DNA from: Puccinia triticina
Taxonomy: Eukaryota > Basidiomycota > Pucciniomycetes > Pucciniales > Pucciniaceae
Reading direction: 5' to 3'
DNA: 64,000 bases
Assembly (NCBI RefSeq): GCF_026914185.1
Contig: NC_070569.1
Span: 1,860,001 to 1,924,000 of the forward strand
Part shown: piece by piece, positions 10,486 through 22,077 of the stretch
Layout of the letters: each line of letters starts with the position of its first letter
Position numbering within the stretch: the stretch's first letter is position 1
The notes under the pieces: model-generated
Database searches by the model: none
Seen by the model: only the letters and a program-made list of their open reading frames with translations
Told to the model about the DNA's origin: nothing
Made by a program: the position numbers and the translations under genes

Positions 10486-10975
10486 GTTAGGAATTGAGTG
10501 CATTTCACAGTAATACCATAACAAGCAGAACTAGATGTCAGTTAGATAAGAGCCTGGAGTTAGGGCTAGCCTCAGACAAGGCAGTTAGAGGGGATAGGGG
10601 TTGGTTAGGTCTGAGCTGGCTCCAGGCCCCTGGAGTTGTGGGACGGGCTCAGACCTTTCTGCTAAAGAGCTCCTAAGGGGGAGCTGTATCACACTACCCA
10701 TTGAGGGAGGCGTGAGGACACTCTACCACTCCCTACAACCCCTGCCAAATCCCAAGAGGCCCTATAGGGCTGAGAAGGGAAAAAGGGGGAGGGGGAGGGA
10801 GAAAATAGGCTCTTCCCTTATCCCATACCCAGGTGGCTTGGGGAGGAAGGATAGAAACTTCCGGGTCACCTGAATCACAGTGGAATCCCACATGAATTCA
10901 GCACACGCTGAGCAAAATAAACAGTACCAACAGAGGCCATGGGTTTATCCCTGGCCCACGTAGACACCTAGGGAG
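10486..10975. other. Unassigned interval
   Basis: Purine-rich (about 10780-10810) and otherwise featureless; possibly 3' sequence of the DIRS-like element. Confidence 0.4.
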
Positions 10976-12051
10976 TGTCAGCAGACTGGATTTGCGCTTA
11001 CTGGCAGCGCAGCAGTAGGTGGGTCAAGTCCAGGAGCGCTAACGGGAGAGGTGGCACCCTGCGCAAAGGCGCACCAAAGAGCGCAGGCGGAGGTTGATCA
11101 GCAGCGCCTCCCCCGGGGGAGGCGCGGCACCCCGCAAATGAGTTCGCAGCGGTCAAGCGCTGAAACCTAGTTGGTCAAGGAGCAACCGGTACTGGCCTGC
11201 AGCAGCCAACCCAGAACCACGACTCCACCGGATTTAGCCGATCTCAGCTTACCTATCAACCCCGCCAATCAGGAAACCTTTTTTCACCCCGCCCCAGTTA
11301 GGTCGTACAGTACACGTGTAATGTGTACCAGACAAGGTATCACTCATTAGAACCTTGTAACGCCCTTATTTCCCTTTACATGTGAAAATTCTGATTCATA
11401 CACGTACCACAGGCTGGCCAAAGCAGTGAGGTAATGTGTATGAAGTTTTTCTATTCAGTGGAGACTGAATGGAATGAAAGTAATCAACAAAGATCTGTTA
11501 TTATACAACAATACAGATACTACTGATCTAGTGGGAGACCAGTAGCTCACTTACTGATCATTACACTGCACAGATCATTTGTATTACTGATCCTTCAGAG
11601 GATCTGTCCTGTGAAGCGCTCCCAGTTCCCCACTGGTCATTGGGAGCTTCCATTCTTTTCTCCCTGGACACTCTTCAATATATAAACAGCCCCTCATGGA
11701 CTGTTTATTGCTTAGAATATTTTATAGCAAGTTTTAACATACTAACAGTTAAACAGTGGCTTCATTCTCAACCATCATTTAATTCAGGAAACTCCATAGA
11801 TTCTTGATTACCCTTTACCTTTTGTAGGTAAAACCCACAAACCCAAGTGAGTTATTCCTTGGATGCCTATTAGCACCTTGTGTTGATCTGGATGCGCCTT
11901 CATTGAGCAAGACTCTCAGTACCAAGTGTACTGATTGAGTGTTATCTTTTACAGATATTATCACGTCACCTTGGCCCATCCTTGGTACTTTACACCATCA
12001 AACTGGTAGTAACAACCTCATTTTACACGGTTAGTTACCTACAGGCTGACA
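10976..12051 (+). mobile_element. Candidate solo LTR, TGTCAGC...GGCTGACA
   Basis: The left end TGTCAGCAGACTGG and right end CTACAGGCTGACA form the same terminal inverted octamer as the family at 3238, 17743 and 40857. A TATA box (TATATAAAC, about 11687) is well placed. No matching duplication flanks it (GGGAG against AGTAT), and the conserved 3' two-stem structure is absent, so this is tentative. It contains a perfect 22-bp palindrome at 11104-11125. Confidence 0.45.
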
Positions 12052-12419
12052 AGTATCATATATATGCAATATGAAAACAGTGGCCAACTTTTGGTTGAGT
12101 ATAATAAAAGGAATTCAATAAAAGAAACAAAGAAATTCATATGCCATATTCAATATCCTATCCAAAGTATCCTAGAGCTGAGTTGTGTGTGAAGCTGTGT
12201 GTGAAATCCTTTGTGAACTGTCACAGACTGGCATTTGAAAGGTGTAATTTGTGTATCTTCTGATCCAGTAGAGATATGAGGATGGTAACAGCGGGTGACT
12301 AATGTTTATTTTGGCTGTAGATTCCATAATTTCTGACACCCGTTTGGTGGAATATTGAGACTTATAGTGAGTACAAATAAAATTGTGAATTTTTCCACCT
12401 GCAAACACAGGAATAACAG
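12052..12419 (+). mobile_element. 3' fragment of a TGTAAGACTC-family LTR
   Basis: Matches the right-hand third of the solo LTRs at 16646-17563 and 22078-22963: the 'atatgcaatat.aaaacagtggccaac' stretch through 'gatccagtagagatatga' to 'caaacacaggaataac'. Its left two thirds are missing. Confidence 0.75.
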
Positions 12420-12619
12420 CTAAACTGGGTGTGTTACCGGTTGTCAGTTTTTGATGAAAAAATGACCTGGTGGGTGCCCACCCCAAGCTTGGGCGGCCAG
12501 GCCGGCAGTAGAGAGAGAAAATGGAATCTACCTGGTTCTGGCCCAAAGGAGAGGCCCTGGGTGGGTGTATTTGCTCTCTCAATTGGCAGTACTCACCAGT
12601 GAGAGAGTGTTTGTGTCTC

Positions 12620-13100
12620 TCAATTGTCAGTACCTGAAATATCAAGGTTTGCAGCACCCTGGTTGAGCTCCTTGCCCTCCTGGAACATCTCCTCCGCCAC
12701 CAGCAGATCTGGCTCTCCCAATGGGAGCGGGTACACCACCCAAATACCGCCGTTACTCAGGTGGCTACCGGTGCAGTAACCAGTGTCTGATTTGAGGCAG
12801 AAAAACAACCTGGTACCTGGACCCACGGCGGGTATCCGGGTCCCAAATGCCATCTCTACCCCAAGATTCCACAGAGTTTGTGCATGACAACTGTTTGCAG
12901 TTGCACAACATTTTATTGCATTCCATGAACTCCTGTAGCTCCAATGAGACTGCTTCGCGGCACTGCAAACCCAGAACCCCCCATTGGAAAACTTGACGCC
13001 CCGCGCCGGATTCAATGCTACATGGCTTTGCTGCACAAATTTAAAGCACAAGGCCGCTGGTGCTTGCGCTTGGGCGTTGATAAACGCTGTGGAACTTCAC
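12620..13100 (-). CDS. Possible exon of a small Cys-rich protein
   Basis: Minus-strand frame without stops from a possible splice acceptor (CCCGTAG, about 13105) to 12620. It includes 'FSNGGFWVCSA', 'KCCATANSC' and a second 'LSNGGIWVV', which suggests an internal duplication. The Cys spacing (single C, CC, C) recalls small secreted fungal proteins, but no signal peptide is encoded in the exon and no ATG begins it. Family not recognised; it may be chance. Confidence 0.25.
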
Positions 13101-13249
13101 TCTACGGGGATTTAGGAGCTTGGAAGGGAAATGTAAGTTGTCACGGATATTGACAAGATAAACTGGTGCCTGAAGGGCTGCCTTCCTTGAATAAGCTCTG
13201 GGAGTTTTACACTAAGAATATTTAGTGTGGCGCAATCTTTTAGAATTAG

Positions 13250-15155
13250 TCTTAGGCATTGCCAGGCATTGCCAGGCAATGCCTGGCAAATGCCTGTAAA
13301 TGCCTGACAAATGCCTGGCAATGCCTGTAAATGCCTGACAAATGCCTGGCAATGCCTGGCAATGCCTGGCAATGCCTGGCAATGCCTGGCAATGCCTGGC
13401 AATGCCTGGCAATGCCTGGCAATGCCTGGCAATGCCTGGCAATGCCTGGCAATGCCTGGCAATGCCTGGCAATGCCTGGCAATGCCTGGCAATGCCTGGC
13501 AATGCCTGGCAATGCCTGGCAATGCCTGGCAATGCCTGGCAATGCCTGGCAATGCCTGGCAATGCCTGGCAATGCCTGGCAATGCCTGGCAATGCCTGGC
13601 AATGCCTGGCAATGCCTGGCAATGCCTGGCAATGCCTGGCAATGCCTGGCAATGCCTGGCAATGCCTGGCAATGCCTGGCAAATGCCTGTGATGCCTGAC
13701 AAATGCCTGGCAATGCCTGGCTGGCAATGCCTGGCAAATGCCTGGCAATGCCTGGAAAATGCCTGGCAATGCCTGGAAATGCCTGGCTAATGCCTGGAAA
13801 TGCCTGGCTAATGCCTGGAAATGCCTGGCTAATCCCTGGCAAATGCCTGGCAAATGCCTGGCAATGCCTGGCAATGCCTGGAAAATGCCTGGCAAATGCC
13901 TGGCAATGCCTGGCAATGCCTGGCAATGCCTGGCAATGCCTGGCAATGCCTGGCAATGCCTGGCAATGCCTGGCAATGCCTGGCAATGCCTGGCAATGCC
14001 TGGCAATGCCTGGCAATGCCTGGCAATGCCTGGCAATGCCTGGCAATGCCTGGCAATGCCTGGCAATGCCTGGCAATGCCTGGCAATGCCTGGCAATGCC
14101 TGGCAATGCCTGGCAATGCCTGGCAATGCCTGGCAATGCCTGGCAATGCCTGGCAAATGCCTGTGATGCCTGACAAATGCCTGGCAATGCCTGGCTGGCA
14201 ATGCCTGGCAAATGCCTGGCAATGCCTGGAAAATGCCTGGCAATGCCTGGAAATGCCTGGCTAATGCCTGGAAATGCCTGGCTAATGCCTGGCAATGCCT
14301 GGCAATGCCTGGCAATGCCTGGCAATGCCTGGCAATGCCTGGCAATGCCTGGCAATGCCTGGCAATGCCTGGCAATGCCTGGCAATGCCTGGCAATGCCT
14401 GGCAATGCCTGGCAATGCCTGGCAATGCCTGGCAATGCCTGGCAATGCCTGGCAATGCCTGGCAATGCCTGGCAATGCCTGGCAATGCCTGGCAATGCCT
14501 GGCAATGCCTGGCAATGCCTGGCAATGCCTGGCAATGCCTGGCAATGCCTGGCAATGCCTGGCAATGCCTGGCAATGCCTGGCAATGCCTGGCAATGCCT
14601 GGCAATGCCTGGCAATGCCTGGCAATGCCTGGCAATGCCTGGCAATGCCTGGCAATGCCTGGCAATGCCTGGCAATGCCTGGCAATGCCTGGCAATGCCT
14701 GGCAATGCCTGGCAATGCCTGGCAATGCCTGGCAATGCCTGGCAATGCCTGGCAATGCCTGGCAATGCCTGGCAATGCCTGGCAATGCCTGGCAATGCCT
14801 GGCAATGCCTGGCAATGCCTGGCAATGCCTGGCAATGCCTGGCAATGCCTGGCAATGCCTGGCAATGCCTGGCAATGCCTGGCTAATGCATGGCAAATGC
14901 CTGGCAATGCCTGGCAATGCCTGGCTAATGCATGGCAATTTCCTGGCAATGCCTGGCAAATGCCTGGCAATGCCTGGCAAATGCCTGGCAATGCCTGGCA
15001 AATGCCTGGCAATTTCCTGGCAATGCCTGGCAAATGCCTGGCAATGCCTGGCAAATGCCTGGCAATGCCTGGCAAATGCCTGGCAATGCCTGGCAAATGC
15101 CTGGCAATGCCTGGCAAATGCCTGGCAATGCCTGGCAAATGCCTGGCAATGCCGG
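13250..15155. repeat. 10-bp satellite AATGCCTGGC, about 180 units
   Basis: Head-to-tail 10-bp units. Each contains the odd palindrome TGCCTGGCA. Eleven-bp variants (AAATGCCTGGC) and TAATGCCTGG/GAAATGCCTGG blocks interrupt it. A block of about 130 bp at 13681-13815 recurs at 14155-14290, giving a higher-order repeat of about 474 bp. The unit contains no stop in any frame, so long frames on both strands (up to 643 codons) are artefacts. Confidence 0.97.
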
Positions 15156-15590
15156 GTGTTGACAAACACACGCCCGCCAACACGCCCCGTTTTTTTGGCG
15201 TGTGGGAGCCGCACGCCAGGGTTTATTGGTGTGTTTGGCCGCACGCCAAACGGCAAGCAAGCCCTTGCCTGCCTTTGGCGTGTGCCTCCCACACGCCAAA
15301 ATAATTTGCGTGCGGCTCGCACGCGCCAAAATAATTGGCGTGTGTAAGCCGCACGCCAAAAGGCAAGCAAGGGATGTACATAGGCTATGTGTACACAGGC
15401 CAAGTCCCAGCGGACATGGCCTGTATACACCCATCCAGCTCGCCGCAAAGGGAGACGACGAGCTGGATGGAGGGCATGTCCCTCCCGACGAGGACTAGGG
15501 CGAGCACCAGCCAATACAGCCCGCCAAGTGGGCTGGATTGGCTGGCCTGTCCCGTCCGACCTTGTCGGACGGGACCCAGGTACATATGTT
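15156..15590. repeat. Cluster of perfect hairpins
   Basis: Examples: TTTGGCGTGTG with its complement (15274-15284/15290-15300, 5-nt loop); CATCCAGCTCG with its complement (15432-15442/15459-15469); GTCCCGTCCGAC with its complement (15549-15560/15564-15575, 3-nt loop CTT). GGCGTG...CACGCC hairpins also recur at 15195-15360. The GTCCGAC core is shared with 8511-8960. Confidence 0.85.
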
Positions 15591-15793
15591 TTTTTTCTTT
15601 CTTTTTAAGTGCAGTTTGGCTTTTAGCATTGCGCACTGTAGTGTATACCTACAAGTTGAAGTATATCAAAAAGAGGACTACAAGGCTAAAAAAATGACAA
15701 CTCTACATTTGACAAGTGCCTATAACGTTTTCATCTTTAGAGTAAAATAGTTTTGAGAGAGGAACATGGAGAAAGAGGGGACTAGTAAGGAAA

Positions 15794-16645
15794 TCAAGGG
15801 TTCCATCGGCGCCTCCGGCAATTCAGAATTTCTTGTTCCATTGATGGGCAATCTGTTGACCAAGGTGAATGAGCAAACTTCATATCAAGTTTATTGATTG
15901 TCTTGTTGGATGAAGACTGTTCATGTAGAAGGCAAACACAGCAGGATTGTGCGGATGGTGAAGCAGTATTGCATGTCTTAGAGTTGTGGCTACCGTGGCA
16001 TTTACTACAGAGTGGATTGTTTTTACACCATTTAGCGGTATGGCCGATCCTCCAACATTGAAAGCATTGCGGGATTGATTGGGTGTAGTGAGCCCCTCGA
16101 TAAAGTTCGTGCTGAAGAAAAAGTCCGTATTTTTCAATTTTGAGTGCAATTTTCTTGTCAATGATTTGTAGAACAATTGAACCATTCTTTTTCCCGTTTT
16201 CTGCCGGGTTGTTCAACCAACATGCTGATTGGATTAGAGCTGGATCGATTTGATTTTGGGTACCAAGGGCTTCCAAATGGCTTCTGTTGTTGGGGTCAAA
16301 ATGTGCCGGTATGGCGTGTAAGAGTACCGGATATCTGTTTGGAAATGTGGCAAGGCTAGGGCAAAAAAGGCCTGTCCAGTGATGTTTGTTATCAAGGATC
16401 AAACAGGCCTTGATTCTAGATGAGGTGTATATCTTGAGATCCTTGGATGGGAGAACCGCAATACCAGTCGCTTCAATTGGGACAGAGTCAATGTTGGCAT
16501 TGATGGATGCCAGAGTCTTATTTATGCTGGTTGTAATGTTGGTAGCTGAGGCTGTGTTGAGTGCGTTGAATCCAGGCGGTGTGTGAATAACACAACTGGA
16601 GGGTTTGAATTTGTTAAGCTCCACATTGGATGGTATCGGTGACAT
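15794..16645 (-). pseudogene. LINE (non-LTR retrotransposon) ORF1, C-terminal part
   Basis: 287-residue frame whose last 90 residues hold a canonical zinc knuckle (CFQCWRIGHTAKWC, about residues 198-211), a second knuckle CSKCHGSHNSKTC (about 217-229), a CC-V-C motif and a DCPSM ending. This succession typifies the nucleic-acid-binding ORF1 of jockey/Tad-like fungal LINEs. The first four codons belong to the inserted LTR. The N-terminal half continues across two insertions at 17564-17742 and 18908-19298. No ORF2 (endonuclease/RT) follows below 15794, so the element is truncated. Confidence 0.75.
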
Positions 16646-17563
16646 TGTAAGACTCAAAAGGTGTTGTGAGACCCTTTCGCTGAATGGCGAAAGGTATGGA
16701 TGAGGTGCAAACTCTGCCTTTCTGGATATCAGAAAACAAGACCACCAAGCTAAGCTTGGCAGTTTTATTCAGTGATGAGGATATGTTCAGAGATGAAGAG
16801 TATAGTTGGATTGTATTGTGGAAAGTTCTGAGTGTCTAAGAAACAGATGAGGTGTCTGAAATGGGCAGAAAATACTGATGACTTGGATGGGGCTTGAACC
16901 CAGGTCTGTGAGCAGAGGGTATATAAAGTGAAAAAGAGAAGGTCAAGGTTTGAAAGCTATGCTTCCACCAGGATTGGAATCCAGTACCTTGAGAGGCTTG
17001 TGAAAGGTTTGTGAAATCAACTATGAGTGTGAATTGCAAGTAACTGTGATATGTATGTGTAATAAATAACTGTGACAGGTAAGTAGATGGATGATGGGAG
17101 CCAGATGGCATGAGGGAGGAAACAACTGGCAGGCAGAGGCCTCCTTCTATAGTAAACTGAGAAGGGGTCTAACTTCTAGGGGGTTACATGAGTTTCATAT
17201 GTATGCAATATCAAAACAGTGGCCAACTTGTGGTTGAGTGGAATCAAAGGAAGGAAATAAAAGAAACAAAGGAATTCAATATGAGGTATTCAATATCCTA
17301 TGCAAAGTATCCTAGAGCTGAGTTGTGTGTGAAATCATATGTGAAATACTCTGTGAACTGTCCCGGACTAGCATGTGAAAGGTGTGATCCGTGTATCTTC
17401 TGATCCAGTAGAGATATGAAAGTGGTTCCAGTTGGTGACTAGGGGTTATTTTGGCCGTAGATTCCATTTCTGCAGTCAATTTGTTGCTATCTTGAGGCGT
17501 TTAGAGAGTAAAAATAAAAGTTTTAACTTTTTCTCCTACAAACACAGGAATAACGACTACACC
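16646..17563 (+). mobile_element. Solo LTR, TGTAAGACTC family, in LINE ORF1
   Basis: Starts TGTAAGACTC and ends GACTACACC, about 75-80% similar by eye to 22078-22963. The flanks share GTGA (left GGTGACAT, right GTGATGC), suggesting the family's 4-bp duplication with an imprecise left border. Taking GTGA as the duplication joins the LINE frame on either side. It is related to the LTRs of the minus-strand gypsy element at 28402/50227. Confidence 0.7.
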
Positions 17564-17742
17564 GTGATGCGTTCCGTTGGCCGAGTTCCCTTGTTAGTGT
17601 TTGGACCTTTCTGTTCTTGTTAGTGTTTGGACCTTTCTGTTTGTCAGCAGCGACCAAATCTCAAGTCGGACGAAACGGGATAGGAGCTGGGATGGGTTGT
17701 CTTTTGATACAATCTAAATGGTCTAGGATTTTCTGCAGGGTG
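17564..17742 (-). pseudogene. LINE ORF1, middle segment
   Basis: Between the two solo LTRs. The minus frame reads ...LQKILDHLDCIKRQPIPAPIPF..., has one stop, then a Lys/Asn-rich stretch from a 26-bp tandem duplication (17590-17640). It connects in frame to 18908 upstream and, across the other LTR, to 16645. Confidence 0.55.
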
Positions 17743-18907
17743 TGTCAGCCGGGCTACTAGAATAAGTTAGAGCCCAGCTAACAATTCTACATGTGTTGCT
17801 AACTGTGCATACTATTCGCGGCGCAGAGCGCCAAGTAGTCGCAAAACCTACACAGCTTTAGCGACTACGACTTTTTGAGCACTGAGTGCGGCGCAGAGCG
17901 CCGCAAATAAGAATATGAATATGCAAAAACCCTCCCCTTGAACGATTGATAGAATCAAGGAGAGAGTATACAAACTCCGGCCGCAGGTATCGTCCGGAGA
18001 AAGAATGTAGTTATGAGTGAAACCCGTTCTTATAACAAGAGAACGGGATACAAAAGCGTTCTCAAGCCAAGAGAACGAGTGCTAGACATTCTCCTGTCCT
18101 ATTGTTCTAAGAAGTGACAATAGAACTGATCGAGTGGAGCCGGCCGGAGGAGAATAGCAATAAAGTGAACAGTCTACTCTCCCCCAGCCCAAAGTTCTCA
18201 ACCGAGAATAGACGTCCTGAATGAAAAACTCTTCCTTGGACCGAGGAAGAGCTACACTCAATAATGAGAACAGTGAACAGGAGTGGTCAGAGTAATAGAA
18301 CTCAAGATCACTCCTGTCTGAACTAGCTATGTCCCCGGCCGAGAAGCCGCGAGTAATTTGCAATAGGAACGGCAACCCTACCGGTCGCCGCAAGAATATA
18401 TAAAGGGAGGCTTCTGAGCGAGAAGAAGCCTCCCCAGATTCATACCAACCACCTCGTCGCCATACCTGCCCTGCCCCGTCTACCCAACCGGTTGCTTGCC
18501 AGTATAGTTACAATTTTGGTTCTTTGAGTCGTCTGCCGTCTTCTTTCGCGGACCCTCTTTAAGAGTAAGTCCGCTGTTTCCCTCTTTCTTTATCGGGATC
18601 ATATCCCTTGCCCTGGGAACGTTAGTACATTCAAAAAACACCCTTAATTGGGCCCCAGAAGTCACAGGTTCCATAACCACCCCTGCGCATATTGTGCGCA
18701 GGCCCTGTAAGACCACCGGAGGGCACTTAAATACCCCAGGCGCTCCTGGCCCCTCCGTTACAACCCTTTTGGGTTTTCTCTTAAAAATAACTTTGAGTTA
18801 TTTTTTACCCTTCTCACCGCGCTCTTATCGCGCTTACCACCGCACCGTGCTCTGTCGCCGGTGTAGCTAGAGGAGCTATATTGCTCTTGGCATCACCGAG
18901 CCTGACA
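17743..18907 (+). mobile_element. Solo LTR, TGTCAGCC family, in LINE ORF1
   Basis: Starts TGTCAGCCGGGCTAC, ends GCCTGACA and is flanked by GGGTG (17738-17742 and 18908-18912). It has a TATA motif (TATATAAAG, about 18397). The 3' two-stem structure has outer CGGTG/CACCG (18859-18863/18894-18898) and inner AGGAGC/GCTCTT. It carries two GGCGC-AGA-GCGCC hairpins near 17820 and 17890. Confidence 0.9.
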
Positions 18908-19298
18908 GGGTGTTTGTGTCTGTTGTTGCTGAGTTGCTGTTGCCAATGATAGCTGATCTCAGTTTGGCAAGGGAGATGATGAGATTGATGATTTGGCCTT
19001 GATCGAGGGATTGAGTTGGTTTTTTGTCTGAAATTGCATCCGTCAGGAATCTTGTGATGCTATCTAGAATTGGAAGGGGTGTCTCCGGTTTTTGTCTTGT
19101 TGATAGAGGAGGGGGATCCGGGAGAGGTGGAGGAGACATGAGAAGTGCTGAGTTTGTCGAGTTGAGTGTATTTTGAAAAATTTGTAGTGGTTGTGATTCA
19201 ATCTCCGGCCAAGAACTCGCGGGTACATATGTTGCTTTAAGATTTTTGCAATTCACAAAACTCTTACCTAAGCCCCATGTATCTACATAGCTGTACAT
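18908..19298 (-). pseudogene. LINE ORF1, N-terminal segment
   Basis: Minus frame with a Pro/Ser-rich stretch (SPPPLPDPPPLS) and a helical segment (LDQGQIINLIISLAKLRSAI) that ends at the LTR insertion (TDTNT). The Pro-rich linker followed by a helix suits a LINE ORF1 N-terminus. The true start is unclear, because sequence above 19200 is hairpin-rich. Confidence 0.5.
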
Positions 19299-19384
19299 GG
19301 GCTATGTAGATACATGGGATATATTACAAGTTGTACGTAAGAGTTTTGCAAATCACAAAACTCTTACGTCATCGAGTTCCCATA

Positions 19385-19575
19385 CATACCTCTTCAACCG
19401 GAGGAATGGAGGAGGTATGTACTCCTCAACCGGAGGAATGCCTCCGGTTGAGGAGGTATGTACTCCTCAACCGGAGGAATGCCTCCGGTTGAGGAGGTAT
19501 GTACTCCTCAACCGGAGGAATGCCTCCAGTTGAGGAGGTATACATACCTCTTCGACCGGAGGCATTCCTTCGGTT
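19385..19575. repeat. 41-bp hairpin minisatellite
   Basis: About four units with a 41-bp period. Each contains a perfect 12-bp stem CTCAACCGGAGG with its complement and a 4-nt loop AATG (for example 19425-19436/19441-19452). The flanking ggtatgtact blocks are partly self-complementary too. Confidence 0.92.
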
Positions 19576-19812
19576 GAGGATTTGCCTAGCAATGCCTGGT
19601 AAACGCCTGGCAAATGCCTGGCAATGCCTGGCAAATGCCTGGCAAATGCCTGGCAATGCCTGGCAAATGCCTGGCAAATGCCTGGCAATGCCTGGAAAAT
19701 GCCTGGCAATGCCTGGCAAATGCCTGGCAATGCCTGGCAAATGCCTGGCAATGCCTGGAAAATGCCTGGCAATGCCTGGCAATGCCTGGCAAATGCCTGG
19801 CAAATGCCTAAC
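19576..19812. repeat. Second block of AATGCCTGGC satellite
   Basis: About 22 units mixing 10-bp AATGCCTGGC and 11-bp AAATGCCTGGC forms, plus GAAAATGCCTG variants. It belongs to the same family as 13250-15155, 4.4 kb away. Confidence 0.95.
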
Positions 19813-20169
19813 AAATGTCATAATGACATGTTGCAAGATTTATCCAAGAACGCACAGTGGTTATTTCTACCAAAGGTAGCAGATCAAAGGAAGACTGGCA
19901 GTTGCCAGTGTGAGATAAATAAAAAATCCTTTACCAAGGATGTGAGCAAAGTAAACAACTTCAAATAGCAATTAAGCAACTTAACTCTGTGGTTGAGAGT
20001 AAAGATCATAAGCTGGTCCATGTAGTACAAACCCTGGATGCCAAAATTGAGAGTTTGGCGGCGGAGATATCCATTTTTGTAAGACAGACCGGAGGATAAA
20101 CTGCAACCAGATCAGAAGGATCAGAATGTATTAGCAAGCAAAAGGGAACCTAAAGATAGCAATGTCATG

Positions 20170-21785
20170 CTCAAGAGATCAAGAACCTCACTGCGGCAAT
20201 CCAGTCTAAAAACAAAGACACAACCGCAGCAAAGGAAGTTAAAGGAATTTTAAGAGAATTAGATGAAGCCCATCTCCGGGACATAAGTGCAATAAGCCCT
20301 AAACTGGACAGACTCCTCAGCCAATTCAGAGAGGATGGAGCGGAAGTGCAAGCAAAAGTGCAGGAGATTAACCAACACCTTGATGAGGCATTGGTTGGAT
20401 CAGAGACCTTGTCAAGACAACACTCCCCTAGGAGAGGAAGGCCTCAACCGCCAAGTCCGGAGGTAATAGACTTGCCACAAGAAAGAAGACAGCCGGAACA
20501 TCATATCACACACCATACAGGCGGGATGTCTGAGATGCAGAAACAGCTGTGGGGAGCAATTAACAAGATGGACTGGCCCAAACTCTCTGGGCAAGGAGAA
20601 TACAACCACTCTGAATTTGTCAAGTGGATTGATACTTGCCGTGCAGAAACATCAGTACCTGACAAATACATACAGGTTAAACTCCTATCATGCCTTACGG
20701 GAGTAGCTGGATTGTGGTACAAATCCATTAGAAAAAATCACCAAGATAAGAAATGGGACTTCTGGAAAGAAGCCATTACAGCTCAGTACGGAACATCTAA
20801 TTGGATGTGTAAAAAGCAAGAGGCCTTTGATAAAGACTGCTTCTCAGCGGGAGAAACTCAGGTTTCAGCATGGGTTATGGGGCAATATAAGAGACTTCGT
20901 GCGTTTGAACAGCAACTGTCCCAACAGTCCATTAACTTTGGACTGTTGGGTTTAATGAACAGGGAAGTTGAGTACACAGCCAAGAAGGCAATGAATTTGA
21001 CGAGACATGATATGAGCTCTTTAATCAATGTACTTGAGGACATTGCAGACAAGACCTGTCTAGGCCGTAGAAAATTCACGTCTAAACCACTGCTATCCAA
21101 AAATTTGGTCACTAAAGCAACAGATGGGAAGGATAAGGGCCAGTCGGGAGTAGGGGAAATTAAATGCTATACTTGTCAAAAAACAGGGCACACCTCGAGG
21201 AGCTTCCCTAAGAAAATTAATAATGTAGGGGAAATAGATGAGCCTTTAGAAGAAGAGTCACAAGAAAGCAAAGTGTATGATGATAATAATTTGGTTATTG
21301 GTTCTAAACCTTCCTGTGCAGTCATAGCACCCAAAGGGAAAAATAATCTAGTTATTATGTCTTGCGCGGGGAGTACCTGTACTGTTTTGCTCAACAGTGG
21401 AGCAGTCAAATCAGTGGTTAGCAAAAAGTACCTAGAGTAGAGCAGTTTTGCAGACTGGAGGAAATATATTCTCCCGGCAAAACCGGGCAAATTTCATAGC
21501 TGCACCGGGGCTCTGAAACTGCTAGGAATAGTTAAGGTAAATCTATGCTTTGATTCATTTGAGTTTACCATCAGATTCGTGGTGATGGATAATATGCCTG
21601 TTAGGTATTTTATTCTAGGCAATGACTACTTATCACATTATAATACATCACTTCTCAAAAATGTAGGCAGAAAATTCTACATGAAGGGGAAGACCTTTGA
21701 GTTTGATAACTCTATCAACTCCATTTTAGCAGTCAGAAAAGAAGCACAAACATTTAGGAGAATATTAGATCTCCTCTGGGTTTTT
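20170..21785 (+). pseudogene. Ty3/gypsy gag-protease fragment, rust-type
   Basis: The N-terminus is a predicted coiled coil (ILRELDEAHLRDIS...). A capsid region follows (KLSGQGEYNHSEFVKWIDT...), then a zinc knuckle whose last Cys is Phe (CYTCQKTGHTSRSF, 21165-21205), then a protease domain whose active site reads NSG instead of DSG (21393-21395, GAC to AAC). A stop at 21440 is followed in the same frame by protease sequence ending in an ILGNDYL motif. The frame is lost at about 21785, and no RT follows. The capsid closely resembles Austropuccinia/Puccinia gag proteins as I remember them. Confidence 0.8.
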
Positions 21786-21789
21786 TAGC

Positions 21790-22039
21790 AAACCAAACCT
21801 GGAAACAGTCCCCCGCTGCTTCAGGCACCCTAAAGTAAACACCCCTGCTCCGCAGGCCCTGGAAACTTACCGGAGGGCAATTAAACACCCTTGGCTCCTA
21901 GAGTTAAGCCCCTCCGTGAATAAAATAAATATACCTTTTATCTTTGCCAGTGTTCTAATCCAGAAACCGCGCCACTGTTCCTTCCCCATCAGCCAGTGTA
22001 GCTAGAAGAGCGCGGCTCTTAGTATCACCACAGCTGACA
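21790..22039 (+). mobile_element. 3' fragment of a TGTCAGCC-family LTR
   Basis: Contains the family's C-rich run and the 3' two-stem motif (AAGAGC-GCG-GCTCTT, 22006-22020), and ends GCTGACA (22039). The 5' part is missing, so no duplication can be paired; right flank GAATT. Confidence 0.75.
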
Positions 22040-22077
22040 GAATTCCTGCTTGGAAGGAATATCCGGCGCTTCTCCAA

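Noticed and set aside
10976..12051. Confident solo LTR
   Set aside because: Termini fit the TGTCAGCC family, but flanks do not match (GGGAG/AGTAT) and the conserved 3' structure is absent; kept only as a candidate.
13252..15183. Very long reading frames (up to 643 codons) on both strands with MPGNAWQCLA or PGIARHCQAL repeats
   Set aside because: The 10-bp unit has no stop in any frame, so all six frames are open; there is no codon bias, start context or domain.
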